From NCBI GenBank assembly GCA_038232055.1, contig JBBSIN010000074.1, forward strand, positions 1 to 9,222: a DNA stretch of 9,222 nt, read 5' to 3'. The DNA is from JBBSIN01 sp038232055 (GTDB lineage: Bacteria; Actinomycetota; Actinomycetes; JADGOV01). The position numbers were made by a program, and so were the translations under genes. Position 1 is the stretch's first letter, and the number at the start of each line of letters is the position of its first letter. Below the pieces are notes generated by a model, which was given only the letters and a program-made list of their open reading frames with translations, did not search any database and was not told the DNA's origin. Shown one piece after another: positions 1 to 6,993 of this stretch.

Positions 1-471
1 CTCCTGCTCGACCGGCACGTTGGCGCTGAAGACCATGACCGACAGGCCCGCCTCGCGCGCGTCCATAGCCTCCACGAAGGCGTGTCGCCCGGGCACCGAG
101 ACCAGAGCGATGCCGCCGGTTCGCCCCGCGCCGGCGCGGCGTGCCGCGGCACCGATCGTGCGCGGCCGGAAGTCCGCTGTCGCCCGACCGGCCGGCGGCC
201 GGGAAATCTCGTCGAGGCTTCGGCCCAGCTGCTCCCGTGCGCCGGCCAGGGCGGCGTCGTCGGAGGCCCGGATCGCGACCATCCGGTCGTGGGCGCCGGC
301 GTCCACCGGCGCCGCGAAGCCCATCCCATCGAGCAGCTCGAGGTTGAGCTCCGTGGCCATCGCAACCAGCGCCGCCTCGACCCCAGCGACCGAGGCCACC
401 GCCCGGCTCGCCTGCAGCAGGCTCACCGAGTCGTGGTAGCTGCCCCGGCGGAGCTCGACGACGTCAGTCAC
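1..471 (-). CDS. fdrA: FdrA (AllF-like) N-terminal part, cut by the left window edge
   Basis: The frame is open for 157 codons from a GTG at 471 to the window edge, with no stop. The translation begins VTDVVELRRGSYHDSVSLLQ and later reads VMVFSANVPVEQE. It matches the FdrA pattern I know from E. coli: DSVSLM..SR, then V..MGT..N..LL...GF, then VAIR, then NVMMFSDNV..E. FdrA has a succinyl-CoA-synthetase-like fold. In E. coli it is part of the FdrA-YlbE-YlbF (AllFGH) oxamate carbamoyltransferase, which converts oxalurate and phosphate to oxamate and carbamoyl phosphate. About one third of the usual length of roughly 550 residues is present; the nucleotide-binding part lies outside. An AAAGGAG ribosome site (477-483, minus strand) sits 5 bases before the GTG. 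The start overlaps the end of the DUF2877 gene by 8 bases (GTGACTGA), so the two are probably translationally coupled. A DUF1116 (YlbE) gene is expected next to the left. The family is clear; the substrate in this organism is not. Confidence 0.88.
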   Translation of the reverse strand, partial: MTDVVELRRGSYHDSVSLLQASRAVASVAGVEAALVAMATELNLELLDGMGFAAPVDAGAHDRMVAIRASDDAALAGAREQLGRSLDEISRPPAGRATADFRPRTIGAAARRAGAGRTGGIALVSVPGRHAFVEAMDAREAGLSVMVFSANVPVEQE

Positions 472-1495
472 GGCGGCTCCTTTCGTTGCGGTCGGTGTGC
501 TGGCCGGCGGGCTCCACCGCCCGCACGACGGCGAGCGCGCCCGCGAGGAGACCGTAGGCGAGGTCCGGGCCGGATGTCGCGCCGACCGTCAAGAGCCGGC
601 GTACGGCGCCGTCGAGCGGTGCCGCGCCGGTCAGCCCACGCAGGAGATCGGCGGCTTCGGCCGAGGGCTCGCCCCGGCCGGCGTGGCGGAGCAGCGCTGC
701 CGACAGGGTCGTCGTACGAGCACTGGCGAAGCCTCCGACGAAGCCGGCGAGGTGGTCGGCCACGTCGGCCAAGGCACCGACCGACTTCCCGGCGATCGAG
801 CCGGCGCCGGGCGGTGCGCCGGGCAGCGGGCCGGGCGGGGTGCCGGAGAGTGTGCCGGGCAGCAGGCGGAGTGCCACGAGGAAGCCGGCGAGCATGTCGT
901 CGCCGCTCGGGGTCAGCCCCGGACCGCGTCCCAACATCCGGCCCGCCGCGGCGACTGCCCGGACCGCGTCGCCCGCCCCCGCCGCCCGGGTCAGCGGGCG
1001 CAGGAACGTCTCGGGGTCGAGGCCGGGCGGACGGCAGCAGTCGCGAAGCACTCGGCCGCCGGCGACGACGGCGGTGGCGAGGGCGGTGCGGCCGGTAGGC
1101 GGCAGCCTGGGCGCCGGTGTCCAGGTCCGTGCCGCGCTGACGCACAGCCCACCCACGCGCAGCTCGCCGCCGCCGACGACCGCCCGATCGCGTGCCCGTA
1201 TACCGGAGAAGGGCCCGGCTGCGGCCGGCGCCGCGAGCACCAGCGCGTTCGGCGGCCGGGCCGCGTCGGAGGTGACGACGGCGAGCAGGTCGGCGTCGTC
1301 CCGATCCAGGGTGACGTAGACGGCGGCCGGGAACGCGGCCAGCACCCGCCCGCGCGCCGGCGGCCCGCCGACGAGATCCGACACGGCGGCACTGACCGAC
1401 GCCGGTACGACCGTGACCGGTACGGCCGAGGCCGCTACGACTCCGGCGCCCGTCCGCGCATCGGCCCGGCCGGGAGTCGGCGGGGCGAACGCCAC
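464..1495 (-). CDS. DUF2877 protein (YlbF/AllH-like), carbamoyltransferase partner
   Basis: This is a 343-residue protein with the DUF2877 hallmark GRGPGLTPSGDDM at about residues 189-201. The recognisable domain begins near GRVLAAF (about residue 48). DUF2877 proteins almost always travel with FdrA and DUF1116. The E. coli member YlbF (AllH) is a subunit of oxamate carbamoyltransferase, a cytoplasmic enzyme. The GTG at 1495 is the first usable start in frame, with GAGAGG about 6-7 bases upstream; no ATG or GTG lies between it and the domain. The protein is longer than I expect for the family (about 270-290 residues). Two stretches explain the excess: an Ala/Val/Pro-rich N-terminus, and a Pro/Gly low-complexity insert after residue 212 (LLPGTLSGTPPGPLPGAPPG). 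It is the first gene of a minus-strand unit that continues into fdrA. Family assignment is strong; function is inferred from E. coli. Confidence 0.85.
   Translation of the reverse strand: MAFAPPTPGRADARTGAGVVAASAVPVTVVPASVSAAVSDLVGGPPARGRVLAAFPAAVYVTLDRDDADLLAVVTSDAARPPNALVLAAPAAAGPFSGIRARDRAVVGGGELRVGGLCVSAARTWTPAPRLPPTGRTALATAVVAGGRVLRDCCRPPGLDPETFLRPLTRAAGAGDAVRAVAAAGRMLGRGPGLTPSGDDMLAGFLVALRLLPGTLSGTPPGPLPGAPPGAGSIAGKSVGALADVADHLAGFVGGFASARTTTLSAALLRHAGRGEPSAEAADLLRGLTGAAPLDGAVRRLLTVGATSGPDLAYGLLAGALAVVRAVEPAGQHTDRNERSRRD
477..483 (-). promoter_or_regulatory. Ribosome binding site of fdrA
   Basis: AAAGGAG on the minus strand lies 5 bases before the fdrA GTG at 471. It sits inside the last codons of the DUF2877 gene. 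This fixes the fdrA start and supports coupled translation of the two genes. Confidence 0.7.
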
Positions 1496-1526
1496 GAGGT
1501 GCCTCTCTGTCGACTGCCTGCCGCGG

Positions 1527-1532
1527 ACGCTA
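1527..1532 (-). promoter_or_regulatory. Possible -10 element for the DUF2877-fdrA unit
   Basis: TAGCGT on the minus strand fits the actinobacterial TANNNT -10 pattern and lies 31 bases upstream of the GTG at 1495. I see no convincing -35 box at 17-19 bases spacing. This is a weak call based on pattern only. Confidence 0.25.
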
Positions 1533-1602
1533 CGACAGGAAGCGGCGGGTGCGGAAACTCATCGGGCAGCGATTCGGCGAGTTGCGGCGGCGAACGCACC
1601 GC

Positions 1603-1620
1603 CGGCGCCGTACGGTGCCG
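1603..1620. promoter_or_regulatory. Imperfect palindrome in the divergent promoter region, possible operator
   Basis: CGGCGCCGTACGGTGCCG is an 18-base palindrome with one mismatched pair, centred on CCGTACGG. It lies in the 205-base gap between the divergent DUF2877 and permease genes, where a shared regulator would bind. The TACGGT inside it (1611-1616) also fits TANNNT as a plus-strand -10 element, so a bound repressor could block the permease promoter. Palindromes of this size also arise by chance in DNA this GC-rich. I recognise no known regulator site. Confidence 0.3.
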
Positions 1621-1689
1621 CCAAGCAGATCGAAGAACCGCACGCCACGCAGTCGTGCCGGCCGCGGACACCACGTGCCGGTCGACGGG

Positions 1690-1696
1690 AAGGAGG
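1690..1696 (+). promoter_or_regulatory. Ribosome binding site that sets the permease start
   Basis: AAGGAGG lies 4 bases before the ATG at 1701. It argues for this start over the in-frame upstream start at 1413, which would put about 96 extra non-conserved residues across the intergenic region and into the divergent gene. Confidence 0.8.
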
Positions 1697-1700
1697 GGGC

Positions 1701-3167
1701 ATGGCCATCGGCTGGAAGCTCTACGGAGACGGAAGGACACCGCCGCCCGGCGAGGTCGTCCGGCCGGACGAGCGGCTCTCGTGGGGTCGTACCGTCGGGC
1801 TCGGCGCCCAGCACGTGGTCGCGATGTTCGGCGCCACATTCGTCTTCCCGCTGATCATGGGCCTCGACCCCAACCTGGCCATCCTGATGTCGGGGGTGGC
1901 GACGATCCTGTTCCTGCTCATCGTGCAGAACCGGGTGCCGAGCTATCTGGGGACGAGCGCCTCCTTTGTCAGCGGTGTCATCGCGATCCGCGCGGCGGGT
2001 GGCACCGACGCCACGGTGACCGGCTCGATCCTCGTCGCGGGACTCCTGTTGGCCCTCGTCGGCGTCGCCATCCACTTCGCGGGTGGGCACGTCGTCAACC
2101 GGGTACTGCCGCCGGTCGTCACCGGGGCAGTCGTCATGCTGATCGGGTTCAACCTCGCGCCGGTTGTGGCCAACGTCTACTGGCCGCAGGACCAGTGGGT
2201 GGCACTGCTCACGATGACCGCCGTCATCCTGATGACCGTCCTGCTGCCCGGCTTCTTCGCCCGCATCTCGATCCTGCTCGGGCTGGTCTTCGGGTTCCTG
2301 CTGTCCTATTTCCTCGACCACACCGCCGGGCAGATCACCTCGATCGTGCCCGGCGCGAACAACGGGGCAGCGTTCGCCCACAACCGGGTGAGCTTCGACG
2401 GGGTCAGGAGCGCCGACTGGATCGGCTTCCCGTCCACGCACGCGCCCGACTTCAAGACGTCGGCGATCCTGCTGGCACTGCCCGCCGTCATCGCGCTCAT
2501 CGCGGAGAACACCGGTCACGTGAAGGCCGTCGCCGCGATGACCAAGACCGACCTCGACGGGAGCCTTGGCCGGGCCATCTTCGCCGACGGGGTCGGTACG
2601 GCGGTCGCCACCTCCGTCGGTGGCTCGCCCACCACGACGTACGCGGAGAACAACGGCGTCATGGCCGCCACCCGCGGCTACTCGACGGCGGCGTACTACG
2701 TCGCGGCGATCGTGGCGATCCTCTTCGGGCTGTGCCCGAAGTTCGGCGCGCTCGTCGCCGCGACACCCGGCGGCGTCCTGGGCGGGATCACGGTCGTGCT
2801 CTACGGCATGATCGGCCTGCTGGGGGCGAAGATCTGGGTCGAGAACCGGGTCGACTTCGCCAACCCGGTGAACCTGGTCTCCGTCGCGGCAGGGCTGATC
2901 CTCGGCATCGGCAACACGACGCTGCGAATCACGAACGACTTCCAGCTCCAGGGCATCGCGCTCGGCACGATCGTCGTCATCCTCGCCTACCACCTGCTGT
3001 ACGCGGTGGCCCCTGCCCACCTTCGCGAGTCACGCGAGGGCACCGCCCTCGCGGTGGGAGCTCCGACGTTCGGCGAGGAGAGTGACTCGGGAACCGGACG
3101 CGGCAACGTCGGCTCGCACGGCGACGGCGCACCGGACATCACGCAGCCCCGCGGCGGTCGCACCTGA
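1701..3167 (+). CDS. NCS2 (NAT) family nucleobase permease, uracil-type binding residues
   Basis: This 488-residue membrane protein belongs to the nucleobase:cation symporter-2 family, which imports uracil, xanthine or uric acid with protons. The QH motif of helix 1 is at Q37-H38 (GAQHVVAMFGAT), and GTSASFV is at 84-90. The helix-8 glutamate is E269 (ALIAENTGHV). The family signature [QEP]-N-x-G-x4-T-[RKG] is ENNGVMAATR at 316-325. By alignment from memory, H38, E269 and E316 match E. coli UraA H31, E241 and E290. Xanthine transporters such as XanQ have Gln where E316 stands, so a uracil-like ring is the better guess. Hydrophobic segments run to about residue 438, then a hydrophilic tail of about 50 residues follows. 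It is the first gene of the plus-strand operon, with only 24 bases to the next gene. The family is certain; the substrate is inferred. Confidence 0.9.
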   Translation: MAIGWKLYGDGRTPPPGEVVRPDERLSWGRTVGLGAQHVVAMFGATFVFPLIMGLDPNLAILMSGVATILFLLIVQNRVPSYLGTSASFVSGVIAIRAAGGTDATVTGSILVAGLLLALVGVAIHFAGGHVVNRVLPPVVTGAVVMLIGFNLAPVVANVYWPQDQWVALLTMTAVILMTVLLPGFFARISILLGLVFGFLLSYFLDHTAGQITSIVPGANNGAAFAHNRVSFDGVRSADWIGFPSTHAPDFKTSAILLALPAVIALIAENTGHVKAVAAMTKTDLDGSLGRAIFADGVGTAVATSVGGSPTTTYAENNGVMAATRGYSTAAYYVAAIVAILFGLCPKFGALVAATPGGVLGGITVVLYGMIGLLGAKIWVENRVDFANPVNLVSVAAGLILGIGNTTLRITNDFQLQGIALGTIVVILAYHLLYAVAPAHLRESREGTALAVGAPTFGEESDSGTGRGNVGSHGDGAPDITQPRGGRT

Positions 3168-3191
3168 CCGACGTGCGAGAGGGTGGGCTAG

Positions 3192-4079
3192 GTGAAGCCG
3201 CCGCCGTTTGCCTACTCGGCACCCGAGACGCTCGAAGAGGCGCTCGCCGTCCTGGCGGAGACCGGCGAGGACGGCAAGGTGCTGGCCGGGGGGCAGAGCC
3301 TCGTGCCGATCCTCAATATGCGGCTGGCCGCATCGGCGCACCTTGTCGACATCAACCGCATTGCCGCCCTTGACTACGTCGACGTGGATGACGACGGCAC
3401 GGTGCGGGTGGGCGCGACCGCCCGCCACGCACGGGTGGAGGGCGATGCAGCGGCGTACGCCGCGCAGCCCCTGCTCCGGCGGGCGCTGCGCCTCGTCGCT
3501 CATCCGGTCATCCGCAACCGGGGGACGACGGTCGGCAGCCTCGCGCACGCCGACCCGGCGGGGGAGATGACCGCCGTTCTCGCGCTGCTCGGCGGATCGG
3601 TGGACGTCGCCAGCAGGGACACCACCCGTACGGTCTCGGCCGGCGACTTCTTCCTCGGCCCGCTCGAGTCGGCCATCGCGCCGGGTGAGCTGGCCACGGC
3701 CGCCGGCTTCCCCGCGCTGCCGTCGCGGACCGGTACGGCGTTCGTCGAGCTGGCCCGCCGTCACGGCGACTACGCCTTGTGCGGCCTGGCGGCGGCGGTG
3801 ACCCTCGACGAGGAGGGCGCGGTCGTCGCGGCCCGCGCGGCGTACATCAGCGTGTCGCCGACCCCGCTGGTTCTCGACCTGACGGCGGCCGTGCACGGCC
3901 AGCCGGGAGCGACCGCCGACGTGACCGGCGCCGGGCGCCTGGCGCAGTCGCTGGTCTCGCCGGAGGCCGACATCCACGCCGGCGCGGAGTACCGTCGCCA
4001 CCTCGTCGGTGTGCTGACCGAGCGGGCGCTGCGCGCCGCCGCCCGGCATGCCCTGCCGTTGCTGGAGGCCGCCAGGTGA
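3192..4079 (+). CDS. Molybdenum hydroxylase FAD subunit (CoxM/XDH-medium type)
   Basis: This 295-residue protein is the FAD-binding subunit of a xanthine dehydrogenase/CO dehydrogenase type enzyme. It carries electrons from the 2Fe-2S clusters to an acceptor. The FAD motifs are AGGQSLVPILNMRLA at residues 32-46 and RNRGTTVGSLAHADPAGE at 108-125. VRVGATARHARVE (71-83) is also typical, and the C-terminal CO_deh_flav_C domain follows from about residue 180. The length is normal for the family. The GTG start at 3192 gives MKPPPFAYSAP, the usual N-terminus of this family; the ribosome site (GAGAGGG, 3176-3182) is only moderate. The gene follows the permease by 24 bases and overlaps the next gene by 4 bases. 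It is clearly a flavin subunit; the partner genes decide the substrate. Confidence 0.93.
   Translation: MKPPPFAYSAPETLEEALAVLAETGEDGKVLAGGQSLVPILNMRLAASAHLVDINRIAALDYVDVDDDGTVRVGATARHARVEGDAAAYAAQPLLRRALRLVAHPVIRNRGTTVGSLAHADPAGEMTAVLALLGGSVDVASRDTTRTVSAGDFFLGPLESAIAPGELATAAGFPALPSRTGTAFVELARRHGDYALCGLAAAVTLDEEGAVVAARAAYISVSPTPLVLDLTAAVHGQPGATADVTGAGRLAQSLVSPEADIHAGAEYRRHLVGVLTERALRAAARHALPLLEAAR
4064..4068 (+). promoter_or_regulatory. Ribosome binding site of the 2Fe-2S subunit gene
   Basis: GGAGG lies inside the end of the FAD-subunit gene, 7 bases before the GTG at 4076. It supports that start over longer in-frame alternatives. Confidence 0.7.
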
Positions 4080-4573
4080 CCGCCGAGCCGACGTACGACG
4101 TGGCGCTGACGGTCAACGGAATCCCGCGTGTGGTCACCGTGCCCGCCCGCCGCTTGCTCTCCGACGCCCTACGGCACGATCTCGAGCTGACCGGCACCCA
4201 CGTCGGCTGCGAGCACGGAGTGTGCGGCTGCTGCACCGTCCTGCTCGACGGCCAACCCGTGCGGTCGTGCCTGCTCTTCGCGGTGAGCGTCCGAGGCTCG
4301 AAGATCACCACCGTCGAAGGGCTCAACCGAGCCGACGGCGAGCTGCATCCGCTGCAGCGGGCGTTCCGGGAGTGTCACGGCCTGCAATGCGGATTCTGCA
4401 CACCGGGCTTTCTCATGACGCTTGCCGCGCTGCTGGCCGAGCACCCAATGCCCAGCGAGGAGGAGGTCGTCGAGGCGATCTCCGGCAACCTCTGTCGCTG
4501 CACCGGCTACCAGAACATCCGGCGGGCGGCCCTGCGCGCGGCCGAGCTGATGGCCGGCGAGGTGCCGCGGTGA
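4076..4573 (+). CDS. Molybdenum hydroxylase 2Fe-2S subunit (CoxS type)
   Basis: This 165-residue subunit carries two 2Fe-2S clusters and passes electrons from the Mo site to the FAD subunit. The plant-ferredoxin-like domain has C45, C50, C53 and C65 (GCEHGVCGCCTVLLDG). The second, helical domain has C105 and C108 (GLQCGFCTPGF) and C140 and C142 (GNLCRCTGYQNI). Q104, just before C105, is the conserved residue near the pterin cofactor. All eight ligands are present, so the protein looks functional. C52 is an extra cysteine where many relatives have alanine. Both junctions are GTGA overlaps: its start with the upstream stop (4076-4079), and its stop with the next start (4570-4573). The length matches the family. 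The FAD, Fe-S, Mo gene order is that of CO-dehydrogenase-like operons. Confidence 0.95.
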   Translation: MTAEPTYDVALTVNGIPRVVTVPARRLLSDALRHDLELTGTHVGCEHGVCGCCTVLLDGQPVRSCLLFAVSVRGSKITTVEGLNRADGELHPLQRAFRECHGLQCGFCTPGFLMTLAALLAEHPMPSEEEVVEAISGNLCRCTGYQNIRRAALRAAELMAGEVPR

Positions 4574-6993
4574 CGACGAAGCTCTTCGGCGAGCCGGTGC
4601 AGCGCCGTGAGGACGCCCGACTCGTCCGGGGCGAGGGCCGCTACCTCGACGACCTCGGCCACAGCGCCCTCGCGGCGGCGTTCGTGCGCAGCCCGCACGC
4701 CCACGCACAAGTGCTCGACATCGACGTGACGCGCGCCCTCGACGTCGACGGGCTGATCGGCATCTACACCTACGAGGACCTCCCGGAGCGGATCCGCGAC
4801 CCTCTCCCCGTGCTCATCCCGCATCCGGCGCTGACGCATCCGCGCACCGGCTACCCGCTCGCCAACGGTGTCGTCCGGCACGTCGGCGAGCCGGTCGCCA
4901 TGGTTGTCGCAACCGACCGCTACCTCGCCGAGGACGCCGCCGAACGCATCGAGGTGACGTACCAGCCGCTGCCGGCGGTCGTCGGTATCGAGCGGTCGGC
5001 AGCGGCCGAGCACCTCGTGCATTCCGACACGCCGGGCAACCGGGCGGCGGTGCTCGTCCAGCAGGTCGGTGACGTCCACGCCGCGCTCACCACGGCGCCC
5101 AACGTTTTGGAGTTCCGCCTCGACATCGAGCGCAGCGCATCCACGCCGCTTGAGGGGCGCGGCGTCTATGCGCGTTGGGACGCCGCTGACCAGAGCATGC
5201 GGGTCTACTCCTCGACCCAGACCAGCACCAGCGTGCGGGCCGCGGTCGCCACCAAGCTGCGCCTGCCGCAAGGGAAGGTCGAGGTCGTCGCGCCCGACGT
5301 CGGCGGCGGCTTCGGCGTGAAGATTATGCATCCGTGGCCCGAGGAGGTGCTGGTGCCGTGGGTGGCCCGCCTGCTCGACCGTGAGGTCAAGTGGAGCGAG
5401 GACCGCAGGGAGCACTTCGTGGCCTCCGCGCACGAACGCGCGCAGGTGCAGCACGTCCGCGTCGGCTTCGACGACGCCGGGCGCATCCTGGGGCTCGACG
5501 TCGAGATCCTGCACGACAACGGGGCTTACACGCCGTACGGCATCATCGTGCCGATCATCACCTCGACCCAGCTGCCCGGCCCCTACAAGATCGGTGCCTA
5601 CCGGGTCCGTTTCCAGAGCCTCTACACCAACACCGTCATGGTCACGCCGTACCGCGGCGCCGGCCGTCCCCAGGCGGCGTTCTGCATGGAGCGCACCGTC
5701 GACCGGATCGCGGACCACCTCGGTCTCGACCGGGCCGACGTACGCGCGCTTAACTTCATCCAGCCCGAGGAGATGCCCTACGACCTCGGGCTGACCTTCC
5801 AGGACGGCCGGCCCGCGATTTACGACTCCGGCGACTACCCGGAGGCGCTGCGGATGCTCAAGGAGCTCGTCGGCTGGGCGGAGTTCCCGACGCTGCGCGC
5901 CGAGGCGGCGGCGGAGGGCCGGCGGCTGGGCATCGGCATCGCCTGCTACGTCGAAGGCACCGGCGTCGGCCCGTACGAGGGCGGGCACGTGCAGGTCGAG
6001 CCGGGCGGTCGGGTCATGGTCTCCACCGGTCTGACCAGCCAGGGCCAGGGGCATCAGACGATGTTGGCGCAGATCGTCGCCGACGAGCTCGGGGTGCCGT
6101 TCGACGACGTCGACGTCACGACCGGCGACACCCGCCGGTTCGGGTACGCCGTGGGCACGTTCGCATCGCGCGCCGCGGTCATGAGCGGCAACGCCGTCGC
6201 GCTGGCGGCGAGGATGGTGCGGGCGAAGGCGGTGAAGGTCGCCGCCGACGCGCTCGAGGCCAACCCCGACGACCTCGAGATCGTCGACGGCGTCGTCCGG
6301 GTAAGGGGCAACCCGACGGAGGGCATCGCGCTGCGCACCGTCGCGGTGCTGTCCAACCCGCTGCGGTACGCCTTCGACGAGGAGGCCAAGCGGGTCACCC
6401 AGTTCGCGCGGCCGACCTCCGACGAGGAGCCGCCGGTGCCCGACGACGAGGAGCCTGGGCTCGAGGGTCGCGACTACTACTCGCCGATCCGGTCGACGTT
6501 CGCGAGCGGGATGCACGCCGCGGTCGTCGAGACCGACCCGGACACCGCCGAGGTGAAGATCCTCCGCTACGCAGTCATCCACGACTGCGGCCGGCTGGTA
6601 AACCCGATGATCGTCGAGGGACAGGTCCACGGCGGCGTGGCGCAGGGCGTCGGCGGCGCGTTGTACGAGCGGATGGTCTACGACGAGAACGGCCAGCTGC
6701 TCAACGCCTCGTTCATGGACTTCCTGATGCCCTACGCCACCGAGGTGCCGCGGATCGAGATCGGGCACCTCGAGACCCCGTCGCCGCTCAACCCGCTGGG
6801 GATCAAGGGCGCCGGTGAGGCCGGCGTCATCCCCGGCTCGGCCGTACTCGCATCGGCGATCGAGGACGCGGAGGGCTACCGGATCGCCTCGATGCCGATC
6901 TCGCCGGACGACCTCTACCGGCTGCGCTGCGCGTGGGCGGCCGGCGAGGGCGAGCCGCTGCGCCGTACGTACAAGGAGGAGGCACCGTCGTGA
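4570..6993 (+). CDS. Molybdenum hydroxylase catalytic subunit (form II CoxL-like)
   Basis: This 807-residue Mo-pterin subunit of a xanthine dehydrogenase family hydroxylase is of normal length. The N-terminal a/b hammerhead domain begins GEPVQRREDARLVRGEGRYL. The cofactor-binding motifs are DVGGGFGVK (243-251) and GQGHQT (492-497). The active-site loop is PYRGAGR (360-366), the form II signature, not the AYxCSFR of true CO dehydrogenase, so CO is an unlikely substrate. The catalytic base is E750 in GIKGAGEAGV. R362 matches Arg880 of bovine xanthine dehydrogenase, but its purine-binding Glu802 is replaced by I252 (GGFGVKI against GGFGGKE). An acidic loop, DEEPPVPDDEEP, lies near residue 620. 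The GTG at 4570 has GAGG 7 bases upstream. The likely reaction is water-derived hydroxylation of an aromatic N-heterocycle in the cytoplasm; the substrate is unknown. No cofactor-maturation gene is in the window. Confidence 0.93.
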   Translation: MTTKLFGEPVQRREDARLVRGEGRYLDDLGHSALAAAFVRSPHAHAQVLDIDVTRALDVDGLIGIYTYEDLPERIRDPLPVLIPHPALTHPRTGYPLANGVVRHVGEPVAMVVATDRYLAEDAAERIEVTYQPLPAVVGIERSAAAEHLVHSDTPGNRAAVLVQQVGDVHAALTTAPNVLEFRLDIERSASTPLEGRGVYARWDAADQSMRVYSSTQTSTSVRAAVATKLRLPQGKVEVVAPDVGGGFGVKIMHPWPEEVLVPWVARLLDREVKWSEDRREHFVASAHERAQVQHVRVGFDDAGRILGLDVEILHDNGAYTPYGIIVPIITSTQLPGPYKIGAYRVRFQSLYTNTVMVTPYRGAGRPQAAFCMERTVDRIADHLGLDRADVRALNFIQPEEMPYDLGLTFQDGRPAIYDSGDYPEALRMLKELVGWAEFPTLRAEAAAEGRRLGIGIACYVEGTGVGPYEGGHVQVEPGGRVMVSTGLTSQGQGHQTMLAQIVADELGVPFDDVDVTTGDTRRFGYAVGTFASRAAVMSGNAVALAARMVRAKAVKVAADALEANPDDLEIVDGVVRVRGNPTEGIALRTVAVLSNPLRYAFDEEAKRVTQFARPTSDEEPPVPDDEEPGLEGRDYYSPIRSTFASGMHAAVVETDPDTAEVKILRYAVIHDCGRLVNPMIVEGQVHGGVAQGVGGALYERMVYDENGQLLNASFMDFLMPYATEVPRIEIGHLETPSPLNPLGIKGAGEAGVIPGSAVLASAIEDAEGYRIASMPISPDDLYRLRCAWAAGEGEPLRRTYKEEAPS
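6973..6982 (+). promoter_or_regulatory. Strong ribosome binding site of the CoxG-like gene
   Basis: AAGGAGGAGG lies in the last codons of the Mo-subunit gene, 7 bases before the GTG at 6990. It is the best Shine-Dalgarno match in the operon and fixes that start. Confidence 0.75.

Noticed and set aside
1413..1700. An N-terminal extension of the permease from the start at 1413.
   Set aside because: The extra residues do not match the family and would overlap the divergent gene. AAGGAGG directly before the ATG at 1701 fixes the start.
497..3085. An 862-codon open frame on the plus strand, spanning DUF2877 antisense and the permease.
   Set aside because: Its translation is Arg/Gly/Pro/His-rich with no domain. 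It runs antisense to DUF2877 and out of frame through a clear permease, as expected from GC-rich DNA.
3030..4049. A 339-codon minus-strand open frame antisense to the FAD subunit.
   Set aside because: It is an Arg/Gly-rich translation without family features; the plus strand has a complete FAD subunit.
4507..6768. A 753-codon open frame on the minus strand, antisense to the Mo subunit.
   Set aside because: It is rich in Asp, Arg, His and Val and has no recognisable motif, while the plus strand carries a full set of Mo-hydroxylase motifs.
4570..6993. Calling the Mo subunit an aerobic CO dehydrogenase (CoxL form I).
   Set aside because: The AYxCSFR motif with its copper-binding cysteine is absent; the loop reads PYRGAGR.
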